From assembly GCF_002965065.1 (NCBI RefSeq), contig NZ_PTRE01000033.1, positions 1-64,000 of the forward strand: a DNA stretch of 64,000 nt, read 5' to 3'. The notes under the pieces were generated by a model that had not been told where the DNA came from, searched no databases, and was given only the letters and a program-made list of their open reading frames with translations. The position numbers and the translations under genes are program-made. This document shows, one piece after another, positions 39,077 to 48,056 of the stretch; the stretch's first letter is position 1; each line of letters begins with the position of its first letter. This DNA comes from Escherichia sp. MOD1-EC7003 (GTDB lineage Bacteria > Pseudomonadota > Gammaproteobacteria > Enterobacterales > Enterobacteriaceae).

Positions 39077-40135
39077 ATGAAGAAGAATACCCGCTTTGCT
39101 TTTAACGCTTACCTGCAGCAGCTGGCGCGTCTGAACGGTGTGGCCGTTGAAGAACTGTCCAGCAAGTTCACTGTAGAGCCGTCTGTGCAGCAGACGCTGG
39201 AAGATCAGATCCAGCAGTCCGCCGCATTCCTGACGCTGATTAACGTCACGCCAGTGACTGAGCAGTCTGGTCAGTTGCTGGGGCTGGGTGTTGGCAGCAC
39301 CATTGCCGGAACCACTGATACCACAGCTAAAGAGCGTGAGCCTGTCGATCCGACGCTGATGGTCGATGTGGAATATAAATGCGAGCAGACTAACTTTGAC
39401 ACGGTGCTGACCTACGCGAAGCTGGACCTGTGGGCGAAGTTTCAGGATTTCCAGGTGCGTATCCGTGACGCCATCGTAAAACGTCAGGCACTGGACCGCA
39501 TCATGATCGGCTTTAACGGCGTGAAGCGTGCGAAAACCTCCAACCGTAGCGAAAACCCGCTGCTGCAGGATGTGAACAAAGGCTGGCTGCAGAAAATCCG
39601 TGAGGATGCACCGGATCACGTCATGGGCAGCAGCACCACGGGCGGTGAAACCACACCGGGTGCAGTGAAAGTCGGGAAAGGTGGCGAATATGCCAACCTG
39701 GACGCCGTGGTGATGGATGCCGTTAACGAGCTTATCGACGTGGTCTATCAGGACGATGACGATCTGGTGGTGATTTGCGGTCGTGAACTGCTGTCTGACA
39801 AGTATTTCCCGCTGGTCAACAAAGAGCAGGAAAACAGTGAAAAACTGGCTGCCGATATGATCATCAGTCAGAAACGCATGGGTGGCCTGCAGGCCGTGCG
39901 TGCGCCGTTCTTCCCGCCGAATGCGCTGCTGATCACCCGTCTGGATAACCTGTCCATCTACTGGCAGGAAGACACCCGCCGCCGTTCAGTTATCGACAAC
40001 CCGAAACGTGACCGGATTGAAAACTTTGAATCCGTTAACGAAGCCTATGTGGTTGAGGACTACCGCTGCGCCGCACTGGTGGAAAACATCCAGATTGGTG
40101 ATTTCAGCGCCGCCGCAGCCGAAACAGGAGCGTAA
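39077..40135 (+). CDS. N: Major capsid protein N
   Basis: A 352-residue HK97-fold capsid subunit of the P2 N family (MKKNTRFAFNAYLQQLARLN at the start; FVPSVQQTLEDQIQQS-like delta domain; RRSVIDNPKRDRIENFESVN near the end). It is processed at the N-terminus by O. Length is close to P2 N (357). This protein type is also a plausible trigger for TAC defence when made by rival phages, which is speculation. Confidence 0.96.
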   Translation: MKKNTRFAFNAYLQQLARLNGVAVEELSSKFTVEPSVQQTLEDQIQQSAAFLTLINVTPVTEQSGQLLGLGVGSTIAGTTDTTAKEREPVDPTLMVDVEYKCEQTNFDTVLTYAKLDLWAKFQDFQVRIRDAIVKRQALDRIMIGFNGVKRAKTSNRSENPLLQDVNKGWLQKIREDAPDHVMGSSTTGGETTPGAVKVGKGGEYANLDAVVMDAVNELIDVVYQDDDDLVVICGRELLSDKYFPLVNKEQENSEKLAADMIISQKRMGGLQAVRAPFFPPNALLITRLDNLSIYWQEDTRRRSVIDNPKRDRIENFESVNEAYVVEDYRCAALVENIQIGDFSAAAAETGA

Positions 40136-40138
40136 TCC

Positions 40139-40789
40139 ATGAGCCTGAGTCCCGCACGGCAGCATCGCCTGCGCGTTCAGGCTGAACAGGCCGCCCGCGA
40201 GGGCGGCAGTGTTCGCCACGCATCGGGCTATGACCTGATGCTGCTGCAACTGGCGGAAGACCGCCGCCGTCTCAAGGGCGTTCAGTCCACGGTCAAAAAA
40301 GCGGAAATCAAGGTGGAGCTGCTGCCGAAGTACGCCGCCTGGGCAGAGGGTGTCCTGGCTGCCGGAGGCGCTCAACAGGATGACGTGCTGATGTACGTGA
40401 TGCTGTGGCGCATTGATGCCGGAGATTATGCCGGAGCGCTGGAGATCGGGCGTCATGCCCTGCGTCATGGCTGGGTGATGCCGCTGGGTAACCGCAACGT
40501 GCAGACCGTGCTGGCAGAGGAAATGGCAGACGCCGCGCAGAGCGCAATGCTTGCCGCCACCGGCTTTGATGCTGATCTGTTGCTGCAGACGCTGGAGCTG
40601 ACAGACGGTCTGGATATGCCGGACCAGTCACGGGCGCGTCTGCATAAAGCGATTGGCGTTGTCCTGAGTGAAAGCAATCCGGCGTCCGCCCTTAATCATC
40701 TCAACCATGCGTTACAGCTCGATCCCCGCTGTGGCGTGAAAAAAGACAAACAGCAGCTGGAGCGCAGACTGCGCAATGACAGCCGCTGA
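40139..40789 (+). CDS. M: Terminase small subunit M
   Basis: A 216-residue endonuclease subunit that recognises and cuts cos. The N-terminal SPARQHRLRVQAEQAAREG segment is typical of P2 M. The C-terminal half is helical with a tetratricopeptide-like pattern (PASALNHLNHALQLDP). It starts 3 nt after N. Confidence 0.94.
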   Translation: MSLSPARQHRLRVQAEQAAREGGSVRHASGYDLMLLQLAEDRRRLKGVQSTVKKAEIKVELLPKYAAWAEGVLAAGGAQQDDVLMYVMLWRIDAGDYAGALEIGRHALRHGWVMPLGNRNVQTVLAEEMADAAQSAMLAATGFDADLLLQTLELTDGLDMPDQSRARLHKAIGVVLSESNPASALNHLNHALQLDPRCGVKKDKQQLERRLRNDSR

Positions 40790-40884
40790 CAGAACGTGCC
40801 CCCGCGCACGGGCGGCACGGGGTGGCGAAAGGCACAGCCTCATCAAAACCCCGTCCACCGCCCTCTATTTCAGGAGAAAGCAGC

Positions 40885-41349
40885 ATGAAGTTTGTTGCGC
40901 CAGAACAGGCACCGGAACAGGCGGAAATCATCAGAAATACGCCGTTCTGGCCTGATGTGGACCTGTCGGAGTTTCGCAGTGTCATGCGCACTGACGGCAC
41001 GGTGACGCAGCCGCGTTTAAAGCAGGTTGCCCTGTCGGCAATTTCGGAGGTCAACGCAGAGCTGTATGAGTTTCGCAGACGCCAGCAGATGCTGGGGTAT
41101 GCCTCGCTGGCAGAGGTTCCGGCGGAACAGCTGGACGGGAAAAGTGAGCGCATTCAGCACTATTTCAACGCGGTTTACTGCTGGGCACGCGCCATGCTCA
41201 ACGAACGATACCAGGACTATGACGCCACGGCATCCGGTGTGAAGCGAGGCGAAGAACTGGCGGAAGCCAGCGGTGATTTGTGGCGTGACGCCCGCTGGGC
41301 CATCAGCCGGGTGCAGGATGCGCCGCACTGCACAGTGGAGCTTATCTGA
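40885..41349 (+). CDS. L: Head completion protein L
   Basis: A 154-residue head-tail connector protein of the P2 L family (PDVDLSEFRSVMRTDGTVTQ block). The start ATG 40885 follows AGGAGA. Twenty-one further open codons upstream have no family match. Its last base is shared with the X start. Confidence 0.92.
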   Translation: MKFVAPEQAPEQAEIIRNTPFWPDVDLSEFRSVMRTDGTVTQPRLKQVALSAISEVNAELYEFRRRQQMLGYASLAEVPAEQLDGKSERIQHYFNAVYCWARAMLNERYQDYDATASGVKRGEELAEASGDLWRDARWAISRVQDAPHCTVELI

Positions 41350-41552
41350 TGAAAGTGCGTGCGTATCAGTATGACACGGTGGACGCGCTTTGCTGGCGTC
41401 ATTACGGGCGCACGCAGGGTGTCACGGAGCAGGTACTGAAGGCAAATCCGGGGCTTGCCGAATACGGCCCCTTTTTACCTCACGGGCTGCAGGTGGAGCT
41501 GCCGGACATACCGACCACCACCACCGTGCAGACCGTCCAGCTATGGGACTGA
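41349..41552 (+). CDS. X: Tail protein X (LysM-like)
   Basis: A 67-residue P2 X homologue with a LysM-like motif (VRAYQYDTVDALCWRHYGRT, then EQVLKANPGLAEYGPFLPHG). It is required for tail assembly. Its ATG overlaps the L stop (TGATG). Confidence 0.95.
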   Translation: MKVRAYQYDTVDALCWRHYGRTQGVTEQVLKANPGLAEYGPFLPHGLQVELPDIPTTTTVQTVQLWD

Positions 41553-41555
41553 ATT

Positions 41556-41771
41556 ATGACGCTTGAGCGAATCAGCGCCTTTATCACGTATTGCATCGCC
41601 GTCGTGCTGGCCTGGCTGGGCGATTTGTCCATCAAGGATGCCTCAACGCTGGGCGGCCTGATGATTGGTGTGCTGATGCTGGCTATCAACTGGTACTACA
41701 AACACAAAGCCTACCAGCTTCTGCGCGACGGGCAGATCTCGCGGGAGGACTATGAATCCATCAATCGTTAA
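41556..41771 (+). CDS. Holin (HP1-type)
   Basis: A 71-residue protein with two membrane segments (ISAFITYCIAVVLAWLGDL and TLGGLMIGVLMLAINWYY) and a charged C-terminus (RDGQISREDYES). It resembles HP1 holin rather than P2 Y, showing that the lysis cassette is a module swap. It overlaps the endolysin gene by 20 nt. Confidence 0.85.
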   Translation: MTLERISAFITYCIAVVLAWLGDLSIKDASTLGGLMIGVLMLAINWYYKHKAYQLLRDGQISREDYESINR

Positions 41772-42264
41772 ACGCTGCCTTGTCGGGGCCGTGCTGGCTA
41801 TTGCTGCCACGCTGCCGGGTTTTCAGCAGCTTCACACCTCCGTGGAGGGGCTGAAACTGATTGCCGATTACGAAGGCTGTCGTCTGCAGCCGTATCAGTG
41901 CAGCGCGGGTGTCTGGACCGACGGCATTGGTAATACATCGGGCGTCATTCCCGGCAAAACAATCACGGAACGACAGGCAGCAGAAGGGATGATCTCCAAC
42001 GTGCTGCGTGTGGAGCGGGCGCTGGAAAGGTGTGTGAAGCAACAGCCACCACAGAAGGTGTATGACGCTACGGTGTCGTTTGCCTTCAACGTGGGAACGG
42101 GCAATGCCTGTAGTTCCACGCTGGTGAAATTGCTCAATCAGCGGCGCTGGGCGGATGCGTGCCGACAGTTGCCGCGCTGGGTTTATGTAAAAGGTGTGTT
42201 TAATCAGGGGCTGGATAACCGCCGTGCGCGGGAGATGGCCTGGTGTTTACAGGGAGCAAACTGA
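41752..42264 (+). CDS. SAR endolysin (phage lysozyme, E-C-T type)
   Basis: A 170-residue lysozyme-fold muramidase. An uncleaved signal-anchor (CLVGAVLAIAATLPGF, residues 9-24) exports it. The catalytic region is YEGCRLQPYQCSAGVWTDGIGNT, where the usual Asp position is Cys, as in P1 Lyz. In that protein a disulfide involving the catalytic Cys keeps the enzyme inactive until it leaves the membrane; the Cys in the anchor here suggests the same control. This differs from the soluble K lysozyme of P2. Confidence 0.9.
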   Translation: MNPSIVKRCLVGAVLAIAATLPGFQQLHTSVEGLKLIADYEGCRLQPYQCSAGVWTDGIGNTSGVIPGKTITERQAAEGMISNVLRVERALERCVKQQPPQKVYDATVSFAFNVGTGNACSSTLVKLLNQRRWADACRQLPRWVYVKGVFNQGLDNRRAREMAWCLQGAN

Positions 42265-42265
42265 A

Positions 42266-42643
42266 ATGAAAAAGAAATTAATCAGCGGACTGTTTCTGAT
42301 GTTATGGATGGCGCTGTTAATCGCAGCAATGGTGTATCCGCAGGGGATCTTTCCGGTACTGGCAGCGTCCGGCGTTTGGGTAGCCTGTTTGCTGACATGG
42401 GCGGTAATTCCGGTAGCACTGGCTGCGTTAATTCAGAATGGCCCGCTCTGGCAGGAGTTAAGGGCATCTTTGCTGAAGACAATTACCCGAAAAGAAAATG
42501 TATTTATCTGTTGGGTGATGCGATTGCTGATTGTTGTAAGTCTCGCATGGACGGGGTGGGCTATTACCCTGGTCTTTTATCTGCTGACCGTTATTGCCTT
42601 CTGGATCACCCGTAATCAGATGGCGCAACAGGTAGCAGCATGA
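42266..42643 (+). CDS. LysA-like membrane protein (possible antiholin)
   Basis: A 125-residue protein with four hydrophobic segments (FLMLWMALLIAAMVY; LLTWAVIPVALAALI; WVMRLLIVVSLAWTGW; TLVFYLLTVIAFW). It occupies the lysA position between endolysin and lysB. P2 LysA delays lysis. The similarity is mostly positional, so the role is inferred. Start ATG 42266, one base after the endolysin stop. Confidence 0.7.
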   Translation: MKKKLISGLFLMLWMALLIAAMVYPQGIFPVLAASGVWVACLLTWAVIPVALAALIQNGPLWQELRASLLKTITRKENVFICWVMRLLIVVSLAWTGWAITLVFYLLTVIAFWITRNQMAQQVAA

Positions 42644-43068
42644 ACCGGTTGCTGCTGGTTGTGCTGGCGTTATTACTGGCGGCGCTGGGCTGGCAGACGT
42701 GGCGGCTGGCTGATGCCAGCCAGACCATCAGCACGCAGGCAAACGAGCTGCAGAGCAAAAGCCAGGCACTGGCAAAGAGCAACAGCCAGCTTATCAGCCT
42801 GTCCATTCTGACTGAAACCAATAACCGGGAGCAGGCGCGGCTCTATGCCGAAGCAGAACAGACCAGCGCACAGCTGAGACAACGACAACGCCGGATCGAG
42901 GAACTGAAACGTGAGAACGAGGATTTACGCCACTGGGCTGATACTCCTTTGCCTGCTGACATTATCCGGCTGCGGGAACGTCCGGCACTCACCGGAGGTG
43001 CAGCTTACCGTCAGTGGTTGTCCGCGAGTGACGCCGTGTCGGCTGGAGCAGGCAGCACCGCGCACTAA
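42640..43068 (+). CDS. lysB: Inner-membrane spanin LysB (i-spanin)
   Basis: A 142-residue protein with an N-terminal membrane helix (LLLVVLALLLAALGWQTW) and a long periplasmic coiled coil rich in Gln, Glu and Arg (QLRQRQRRIEELKREN). It pairs with LysC to disrupt the outer membrane at lysis. Overlaps its neighbours on both sides. Confidence 0.92.
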   Translation: MNRLLLVVLALLLAALGWQTWRLADASQTISTQANELQSKSQALAKSNSQLISLSILTETNNREQARLYAEAEQTSAQLRQRQRRIEELKRENEDLRHWADTPLPADIIRLRERPALTGGAAYRQWLSASDAVSAGAGSTAH

Positions 43069-43201
43069 CGGTGATCTGAATGCGTTGCTGGATGAAACGG
43101 AGGCCGCCTGGGCGGTCTGTGCAGACAAAGTGGACATGATTATTGCGTGTCAGGAGCGAAACAGTGAACAAACCACAATCCCTGCGCCACGCCCTCAATA
43201 A
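42911..43201 (+). CDS. lysC: Outer-membrane spanin LysC (o-spanin lipoprotein)
   Basis: A 96-residue frame embedded in lysB in the +1 register, starting with GTG. It has a lipoprotein signal with lipobox LTLSGC and a short mature part. The nested o-spanin arrangement is that of P2 lysB/lysC and lambda Rz/Rz1. The exact start among weak codons is uncertain. Confidence 0.85.
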   Translation: MRTRIYATGLILLCLLTLSGCGNVRHSPEVQLTVSGCPRVTPCRLEQAAPRTNGDLNALLDETEAAWAVCADKVDMIIACQERNSEQTTIPAPRPQ

Positions 43202-43595
43202 AGCGGTGCCTTATGTCCGCAATAACCCGGACAAACTGCATCTGTTTGTGGATAACGGTTCGCTGGTTGCCACGGGGGCCAGCTCCATGTCATGGGAGTA
43301 CCGCTATACCCTGAACGTGGTGATAGAGGATTTCAGCGGCGACCAGAATCTGCTGATGGCCCCGGTTTTACTGTGGCTTCGGGATAACCAGCCCGATGCC
43401 ATCAATAACCCGGCGTTACGGGAAAAGCTATTCACCTTTGAGGTGGATATTTTGCGCAACGATGTCTGTGATATCAGCCTTAACCTGCAATTGACGGAAC
43501 GTGTGCTGGTCAGTACTGACGGCAGTGTGTCGAGCGTTGAAGCTGTAGCAGAACCCGATGAACCTGAAGAAATGTGGACGGTGAAACGTGGCTGA
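43164..43595 (+). CDS. R: Tail completion protein R
   Basis: A 143-residue P2 R homologue beginning VNKPQSLRHALNKAVPYVRN from GTG 43164, after AGGAGCG. It is needed to finish the tail for joining to the head. Overlaps lysC at its start and S at its end. Confidence 0.94.
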   Translation: MNKPQSLRHALNKAVPYVRNNPDKLHLFVDNGSLVATGASSMSWEYRYTLNVVIEDFSGDQNLLMAPVLLWLRDNQPDAINNPALREKLFTFEVDILRNDVCDISLNLQLTERVLVSTDGSVSSVEAVAEPDEPEEMWTVKRG

Positions 43596-44034
43596 ACTGC
43601 AGAAGGTGGACGACTGGCTGAGTGCCTTGCTGGCGAATCTGGAACCAGCCACGAGAAGCCGCATGATGCGCCAGCTGGCGCAGGAACTGCGCCGGACACA
43701 GCAGCAGAATATCAGGATGCAGCGCAATCCAGATGGCAGCAGTTATGAACCGCGCAGGGTAACAGCACGCAGCAAAAAAGGCCGCATCAAACGTCAGATG
43801 TTTGCAAAGTTGCGCACCACAAAATACCTGAAAACTGCCGCCAGCGCCGACTCTGCCAGCGTACAGTTTGAAGGCAAGGTGCAGCGTATTGCCCGTGTTC
43901 ACCATTACGGCCTGCGTGATCGCGTCAGTCGCAAAGGACCGGAGGTCCGTTACGCAGAGCGCCGCCTGCTGGGTGTAAATGATGATGTTGAGGCAATGAC
44001 CCGCGACATGATTCTGCAATGGCTGGCGGGGTGA
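43588..44034 (+). CDS. S: Tail completion protein S
   Basis: A 148-residue P2 S homologue (LSALLANLEPATRSRMMRQL, then VHHYGLRDRV), last gene of the O-to-S operon. The neck protein joins head and tail. It overlaps R by 8 nt. Confidence 0.94.
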   Translation: MAELQKVDDWLSALLANLEPATRSRMMRQLAQELRRTQQQNIRMQRNPDGSSYEPRRVTARSKKGRIKRQMFAKLRTTKYLKTAASADSASVQFEGKVQRIARVHHYGLRDRVSRKGPEVRYAERRLLGVNDDVEAMTRDMILQWLAG

Positions 44035-44038
44035 TCTT

Positions 44039-44056
44039 TGTATCAGCACTGATACA
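44039..44056 (+). promoter_or_regulatory. Ogr-binding site of the V late promoter
   Basis: TGT-ATCAGCACTGAT-ACA (18 nt) is a near-perfect palindrome and fits the TGT-N12-ACA activator pattern. It starts 64 nt upstream of the V start codon. Confidence 0.8.
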
Positions 44057-44102
44057 AGTTGCAGCACTGCCGCCTTTCTTCCCCTGATGGCAACCTTTCC
44101 CT

Positions 44103-44681
44103 ATGAACGCACAATTAACCGAAATCATGCGCCTTATCACCAACCTGATCCGCACAGGGGTAGTCACCGAAGTGGACAGGGAAAACTGGCTTTGCCGGGT
44201 GAAAACGGGCGAGCTTGAAACCAACTGGATCAGCTGGCTGACGCTGCGTGCCGGGAATGCCCGTACATGGTGGCGACCATCGGAAGGTGAGCAGGTGGTG
44301 CTGCTGAGTCTGGGCGGCAATCTGGAAACCGCCTTTGCGCTGCCCGCTGTCTATTCGAATCAGTTCGCACCACCGTCGACGTCGGCGGACGCCTGCGTGA
44401 CAGAACATCCTGACGGTGGCTGGTTTGAATACGAACCCGCCACCGGGCGCTGGTATGTCAGGGGCATCAAATCAATGGTCATTGAGGCTGCTGACAACAT
44501 CACCATGAAAACCAGTGAGTTTGTACTGGAGGCTGACCGCACGCGCATTAACAGCGAAGTGGTGATCAATGGTGGCGTTACCCAGGGCGGCGGAGCGATG
44601 AGTTCTAACGGGATCGTGGTTGATGCGCATCAGCATACTGGCGTCCTGAAAGGCGGCGATACAACCGGAGGCCCGGTATGA
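44103..44681 (+). CDS. V: Baseplate spike protein V
   Basis: A 192-residue tail spike that pierces the outer membrane. It has an OB-fold N-terminal domain (NLIRTGVVTEVDRENWLCRV, RTWWRPSEGEQVVLLS) and a beta-helical tip ending DAHQHTGVLKGGDTTGGPV. The HxH (HQH) near the apex matches the iron-binding pair of P2 V. Confidence 0.95.
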   Translation: MNAQLTEIMRLITNLIRTGVVTEVDRENWLCRVKTGELETNWISWLTLRAGNARTWWRPSEGEQVVLLSLGGNLETAFALPAVYSNQFAPPSTSADACVTEHPDGGWFEYEPATGRWYVRGIKSMVIEAADNITMKTSEFVLEADRTRINSEVVINGGVTQGGGAMSSNGIVVDAHQHTGVLKGGDTTGGPV

Positions 44682-45037
44682 CGCTTTATAGCGGGATGAA
44701 CAATACCAGCGGCAAAGTCATTACTGATATTGATCATCTGCGCCAGTCGGTGCGGGACATTCTGCTGACACCGCAGGGTAGCCGTATTGCCCGCCGGGAA
44801 TATGGTTCCCTGCTGTCGGCACTGATAGATCAGCCACAAAATCCGGCATTACGCCTGCAGGTCATGTCGGCAGTGTATGTGGCGCTGAGTCGCTGGGAGC
44901 CACGGTTGACGCTGGATTCCATCACCATCAACAGCAATTTTGACGGTTCAATGGTGGTGGAGCTGACCGGGCGGCGGAATAACGGTGTGCCTGTGTCCCT
45001 TTCCGTATCAACAGGAGCAGAGAATGGCAGTGATTGA
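44678..45037 (+). CDS. W: Baseplate wedge protein W
   Basis: A 119-residue gp25-like wedge component (DIDHLRQSVRDILLTPQGSR, REYGSLLSALIDQP). Overlaps V by four bases and J by 14. Confidence 0.95.
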   Translation: MTLYSGMNNTSGKVITDIDHLRQSVRDILLTPQGSRIARREYGSLLSALIDQPQNPALRLQVMSAVYVALSRWEPRLTLDSITINSNFDGSMVVELTGRRNNGVPVSLSVSTGAENGSD

Positions 45038-45932
45038 CCTTTCGCAGTTGCCTGCACCGCAGATTGTGGATGTGCCGGACTTTGAGACGCTGCTTGCCGA
45101 ACGCAAGGCAGAATTTGTGGCGCTTCATCCGAAAGATGAGCAGGAAGCAGTGATCCGCACGCTGGAACTGGAATCTGAACCCGCCACTAAATTGTTGCAG
45201 GAGAACGCTTACCGTGAGTTGCTTCTGCGCCAGCGTATTAACGAAGCCGCGCAGGCGGTGATGGTGGCTTACGCGATGGGCGGCGATCTTGACCAGCTCG
45301 CTGCCAACTACAACGTGACACGCCTGACGGTGACGCCTGCTGATAATGATGCTGTGCCGCCCGTTGCAGCTGTGATGGAAAGCGATGAAGCGTTGCGCCT
45401 GCGTGTGCCTGCAGCCTTTGAAGGGCTTTCTGTTGCGGGGCCAACTGCAGCTTATGAATTTCATGCCCGAAGCGCCGACGGTCGGGTGGCGGATGCCAGT
45501 GCAACCAGCCCGGCACCTGCAGAGGTGGTGCTGACTGTCCTTAGCCGCGAAGGCGATGGAACTGCAGAAAAAGACCTGCTGGACGTGGTGGAAAAAGCTC
45601 TGAACAGTGAGAACGTCCGCCCGGTGGCTGACCGTCTTACGGTTCGCAGCGCAGAAATCATCCCGTATCGCGTGGAAGCCACCATTTTTCTCTATCCGGG
45701 ACCGGAAGCAGAGCCGGTAATGGCAGCGGCAAAAGCCAGTCTGCAGAAGTACATTGCCAGCCAGACGAGGCTTGGTCGGGATATTCGCCGTAGCGCCATC
45801 TTTGCTGCTCTGCATGTTGAGGGTGTTCAACGTGTGGAACTGGCTTCTCCGCTGGCGGATGTGGTCCTGAACAAAACACAGGCGGCATCATGTACGCAGT
45901 GGAGCGTAACCAACGGAGGAACGGATGAATAG
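45024..45932 (+). CDS. J: Baseplate assembly protein J
   Basis: A 302-residue baseplate J protein, the same length as P2 J, starting at ATG 45024 (MAVIDLSQLPAPQIVDVPDF). It links the wedge to the tail fibres. Confidence 0.95.
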   Translation: MAVIDLSQLPAPQIVDVPDFETLLAERKAEFVALHPKDEQEAVIRTLELESEPATKLLQENAYRELLLRQRINEAAQAVMVAYAMGGDLDQLAANYNVTRLTVTPADNDAVPPVAAVMESDEALRLRVPAAFEGLSVAGPTAAYEFHARSADGRVADASATSPAPAEVVLTVLSREGDGTAEKDLLDVVEKALNSENVRPVADRLTVRSAEIIPYRVEATIFLYPGPEAEPVMAAAKASLQKYIASQTRLGRDIRRSAIFAALHVEGVQRVELASPLADVVLNKTQAASCTQWSVTNGGTDE

Positions 45933-46530
45933 TCTGCTGCCACCGGGTTCAACTTCACTGGAGCGCCGACTGGCGCAAACCTGTAGCGGGATTTCTGATT
46001 TGCAGGTGCCGCTGCGTGACTTGTGGAATCCGGCTACCTGTCCGGTCAGCTTCCTGCCTTATCTCGCCTGGGCGTTCTCTGTGGATCGCTGGGACGAGGG
46101 CTGGACAGAAAGCGTCAAACGCCAGGTAGTGAAGGATGCTTTTTATATTCATCAGCATAAAGGAACCACCAGTGCCGTGCGGCGGGTGGTGGAACCGTTC
46201 GGATTCCTGATCCGCATTATTGAGTGGTGGCAGACTGGAGAAACACCGGGCACGTTTCGCCTGGACATCGGCGTGCAGGACCAGGGCATCACTGAAGATA
46301 CCTATCTGGAACTTGAGCGGCTGATAAGCGATGCCAAACCATGTAGCCGTCACATGATCGGCATGTCCATCAATCTGCAAACCAGTGGCCCGCACTGGGT
46401 AGGGGCCGCCAGCTATCTTGGTGAAGAAATCACGATCTATCCGTATATCAACGAAACAATTATTTCTGGCGGCACCGCGCATGAAGGCGGGGCGGTCCAT
46501 GTTATTGACACAATGAGAGTGAATCCATGA
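45925..46530 (+). CDS. I: Tail protein I
   Basis: A 201-residue P2 I homologue (FLPYLAWAFSVDRWDEGWTE, KDAFYIHQHKGTTSAVRRVV) that forms part of the baseplate wedge and the fibre attachment. Slightly longer than P2 I (176). Confidence 0.94.
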   Translation: MNSLLPPGSTSLERRLAQTCSGISDLQVPLRDLWNPATCPVSFLPYLAWAFSVDRWDEGWTESVKRQVVKDAFYIHQHKGTTSAVRRVVEPFGFLIRIIEWWQTGETPGTFRLDIGVQDQGITEDTYLELERLISDAKPCSRHMIGMSINLQTSGPHWVGAASYLGEEITIYPYINETIISGGTAHEGGAVHVIDTMRVNP

Positions 46531-48056
46531 GCACAAAATTTTATACCCTGCTGACGGATATTGGCGCGGCGAAACTTGCCAGCGCCGCCGCGCTCGGTGT
46601 GCCGTTAAAAATTACCCATATGGCGGTCGGCGATGGCGGCGGAACATTACCAACGCCGGACGCAAAGCAGACTGCACTGGTAAATGAGAAACGCCGGGCT
46701 GCGCTGAATATGCTCTATATCGACCCGCAAAACAGCAGCCAGATTATTGCTGAACAGGTGATCCCTGAAAACGAGGGCGGTTGGTGGATACGTGAAGTGG
46801 GCCTGTTTGATGAATCCGGGGCATTGATTGCCGTGGGCAACTGCCCGGAAAGCTATAAGCCGCAACTGGCTGAAGGCAGCGGGCGCACCCAGACCGTGCG
46901 CATGGTGTTGATTACCAGCAGCACGGACAATATCACCCTGAAAATCGACCCTGCCGTCGTGCTGGCAACCCGCAAGTATGTGGATGATAAGGTACTGGAG
47001 CTGAAGGTGTACGTGGATGATCAGATGGCAAAACATCTTGCAGCACCGGACCCGCATTCACAGTATGCACCCAAAGAAAGTCCTACGTTTACCGGGACAC
47101 CCAAAGCGCCAACGCCAGCGGCGGGGAATAATACCACGCAGGTTGCGACCACCGCGTTTGTTCAGGCGGCACTGACGGCTCTTATTAATGGTGCGCCAGC
47201 CACGCTGGACACGCTGAAAGAAATTGCCGCAGCCATAAACAATGACCCGAAATTCAGTACCACCATTAACAATGCGCTGGCACTGAAAGCGCCGCTGTCG
47301 AGTCCGGCACTCACCGGAACGCCAACCGCACCGACTGCGGCACAGTCGGTCAACAATACACAGATTGCCACCACGGCATTTGTGAAATCGGCGATTGCGG
47401 CAATGGTGGGTTCTGCACCTGCGGCACTGGATACACTGAACGAACTGGCGGCGGCGCTGGGGAATGACCCGAACTTTGCCACGACAATGCTTAATGCACT
47501 GGCAGGTAAACAACCGCTGGACAATACGCTGACTAATTTGAGTGGAAAGGATGTTGCTGGTCTTCTCGCATACCTTGGTTTGGGAGAAGGTTCTGCATTA
47601 CCTGTAGGAGTACCAGTTCCGTGGCCTTCAGCCACTCTGCCGACAGGCTGGTTGAAATGCAATGGCGCTGCCTTTGATAAGGTTAAATATCCCCGTCTTG
47701 CTACAGCATATCCATCAGGGAAACTACCTGATCTCCGTGGTGAGTTTATTCGTGGCTGGGATGACGGACGAGGCGTTGATGCTGGACGTGCTTTATTGAG
47801 CATTCAGACTGGGATGCTGGAAAAACATCGCCATATTGTTGTTGCCAACGATGGGTATGATTCAAAAGAGGAATGGGAACTGGCGACAATCTTCAGAAGA
47901 GCATACACGCAAGGCCGGGGGCTTGATGCTGCTGATGTCGGAGGGACTCTGATTCCATCACCAACGCTACATACACGAGGGAGTATTGGTAACACAGGTG
48001 GAAGCGAAACCCGTCCGCGAAATATTGCATTTAACTTTATCGTGAGGGCTGCATAA
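46527..48056 (+). CDS. H: Tail fibre protein H
   Basis: A 509-residue fibre, shorter than P2 H (669). The N-terminal DUF3751-like part (KFYTLLTDIGAAKLASAAAL) binds the baseplate. Two similar repeats (PTFTGTPKAPTPAAGNNTTQ... and PALTGTPTAPTAAQSVNNTQ...) form the shaft. The C-terminal part after residue ~350 (WPSATLPTGWLKCNGAAFDK, LRGEFIRGWDDGRG) is the receptor-binding region. A 26-bp invertase crossover-like site lies exactly at the shaft/tip border (47,563-47,588), so the tip was once switchable. Confidence 0.93.
   Translation: MSTKFYTLLTDIGAAKLASAAALGVPLKITHMAVGDGGGTLPTPDAKQTALVNEKRRAALNMLYIDPQNSSQIIAEQVIPENEGGWWIREVGLFDESGALIAVGNCPESYKPQLAEGSGRTQTVRMVLITSSTDNITLKIDPAVVLATRKYVDDKVLELKVYVDDQMAKHLAAPDPHSQYAPKESPTFTGTPKAPTPAAGNNTTQVATTAFVQAALTALINGAPATLDTLKEIAAAINNDPKFSTTINNALALKAPLSSPALTGTPTAPTAAQSVNNTQIATTAFVKSAIAAMVGSAPAALDTLNELAAALGNDPNFATTMLNALAGKQPLDNTLTNLSGKDVAGLLAYLGLGEGSALPVGVPVPWPSATLPTGWLKCNGAAFDKVKYPRLATAYPSGKLPDLRGEFIRGWDDGRGVDAGRALLSIQTGMLEKHRHIVVANDGYDSKEEWELATIFRRAYTQGRGLDAADVGGTLIPSPTLHTRGSIGNTGGSETRPRNIAFNFIVRAA
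47563..47588. repeat. DNA-invertase crossover-like site in H
   Basis: TTCTC-N4-ACC, two central bases, GGT-N4-GAGAA: the 26-bp two-fold layout of Din-family sites (gix, cix, pix). Only one copy is visible. The partner site that would lie near 49.9 kb is gone. Confidence 0.6.

Noticed and set aside
46950..47530. Repeats in H considered as a CRISPR-like or recombination array
   Set aside because: They are degenerate coding repeats of a fibre shaft, in frame and of unequal length, with no spacers.
47058..47803. Reverse-strand frames over the H repeats
   Set aside because: Shadows of the repetitive fibre shaft; composition dictated by the repeat, no start signals.
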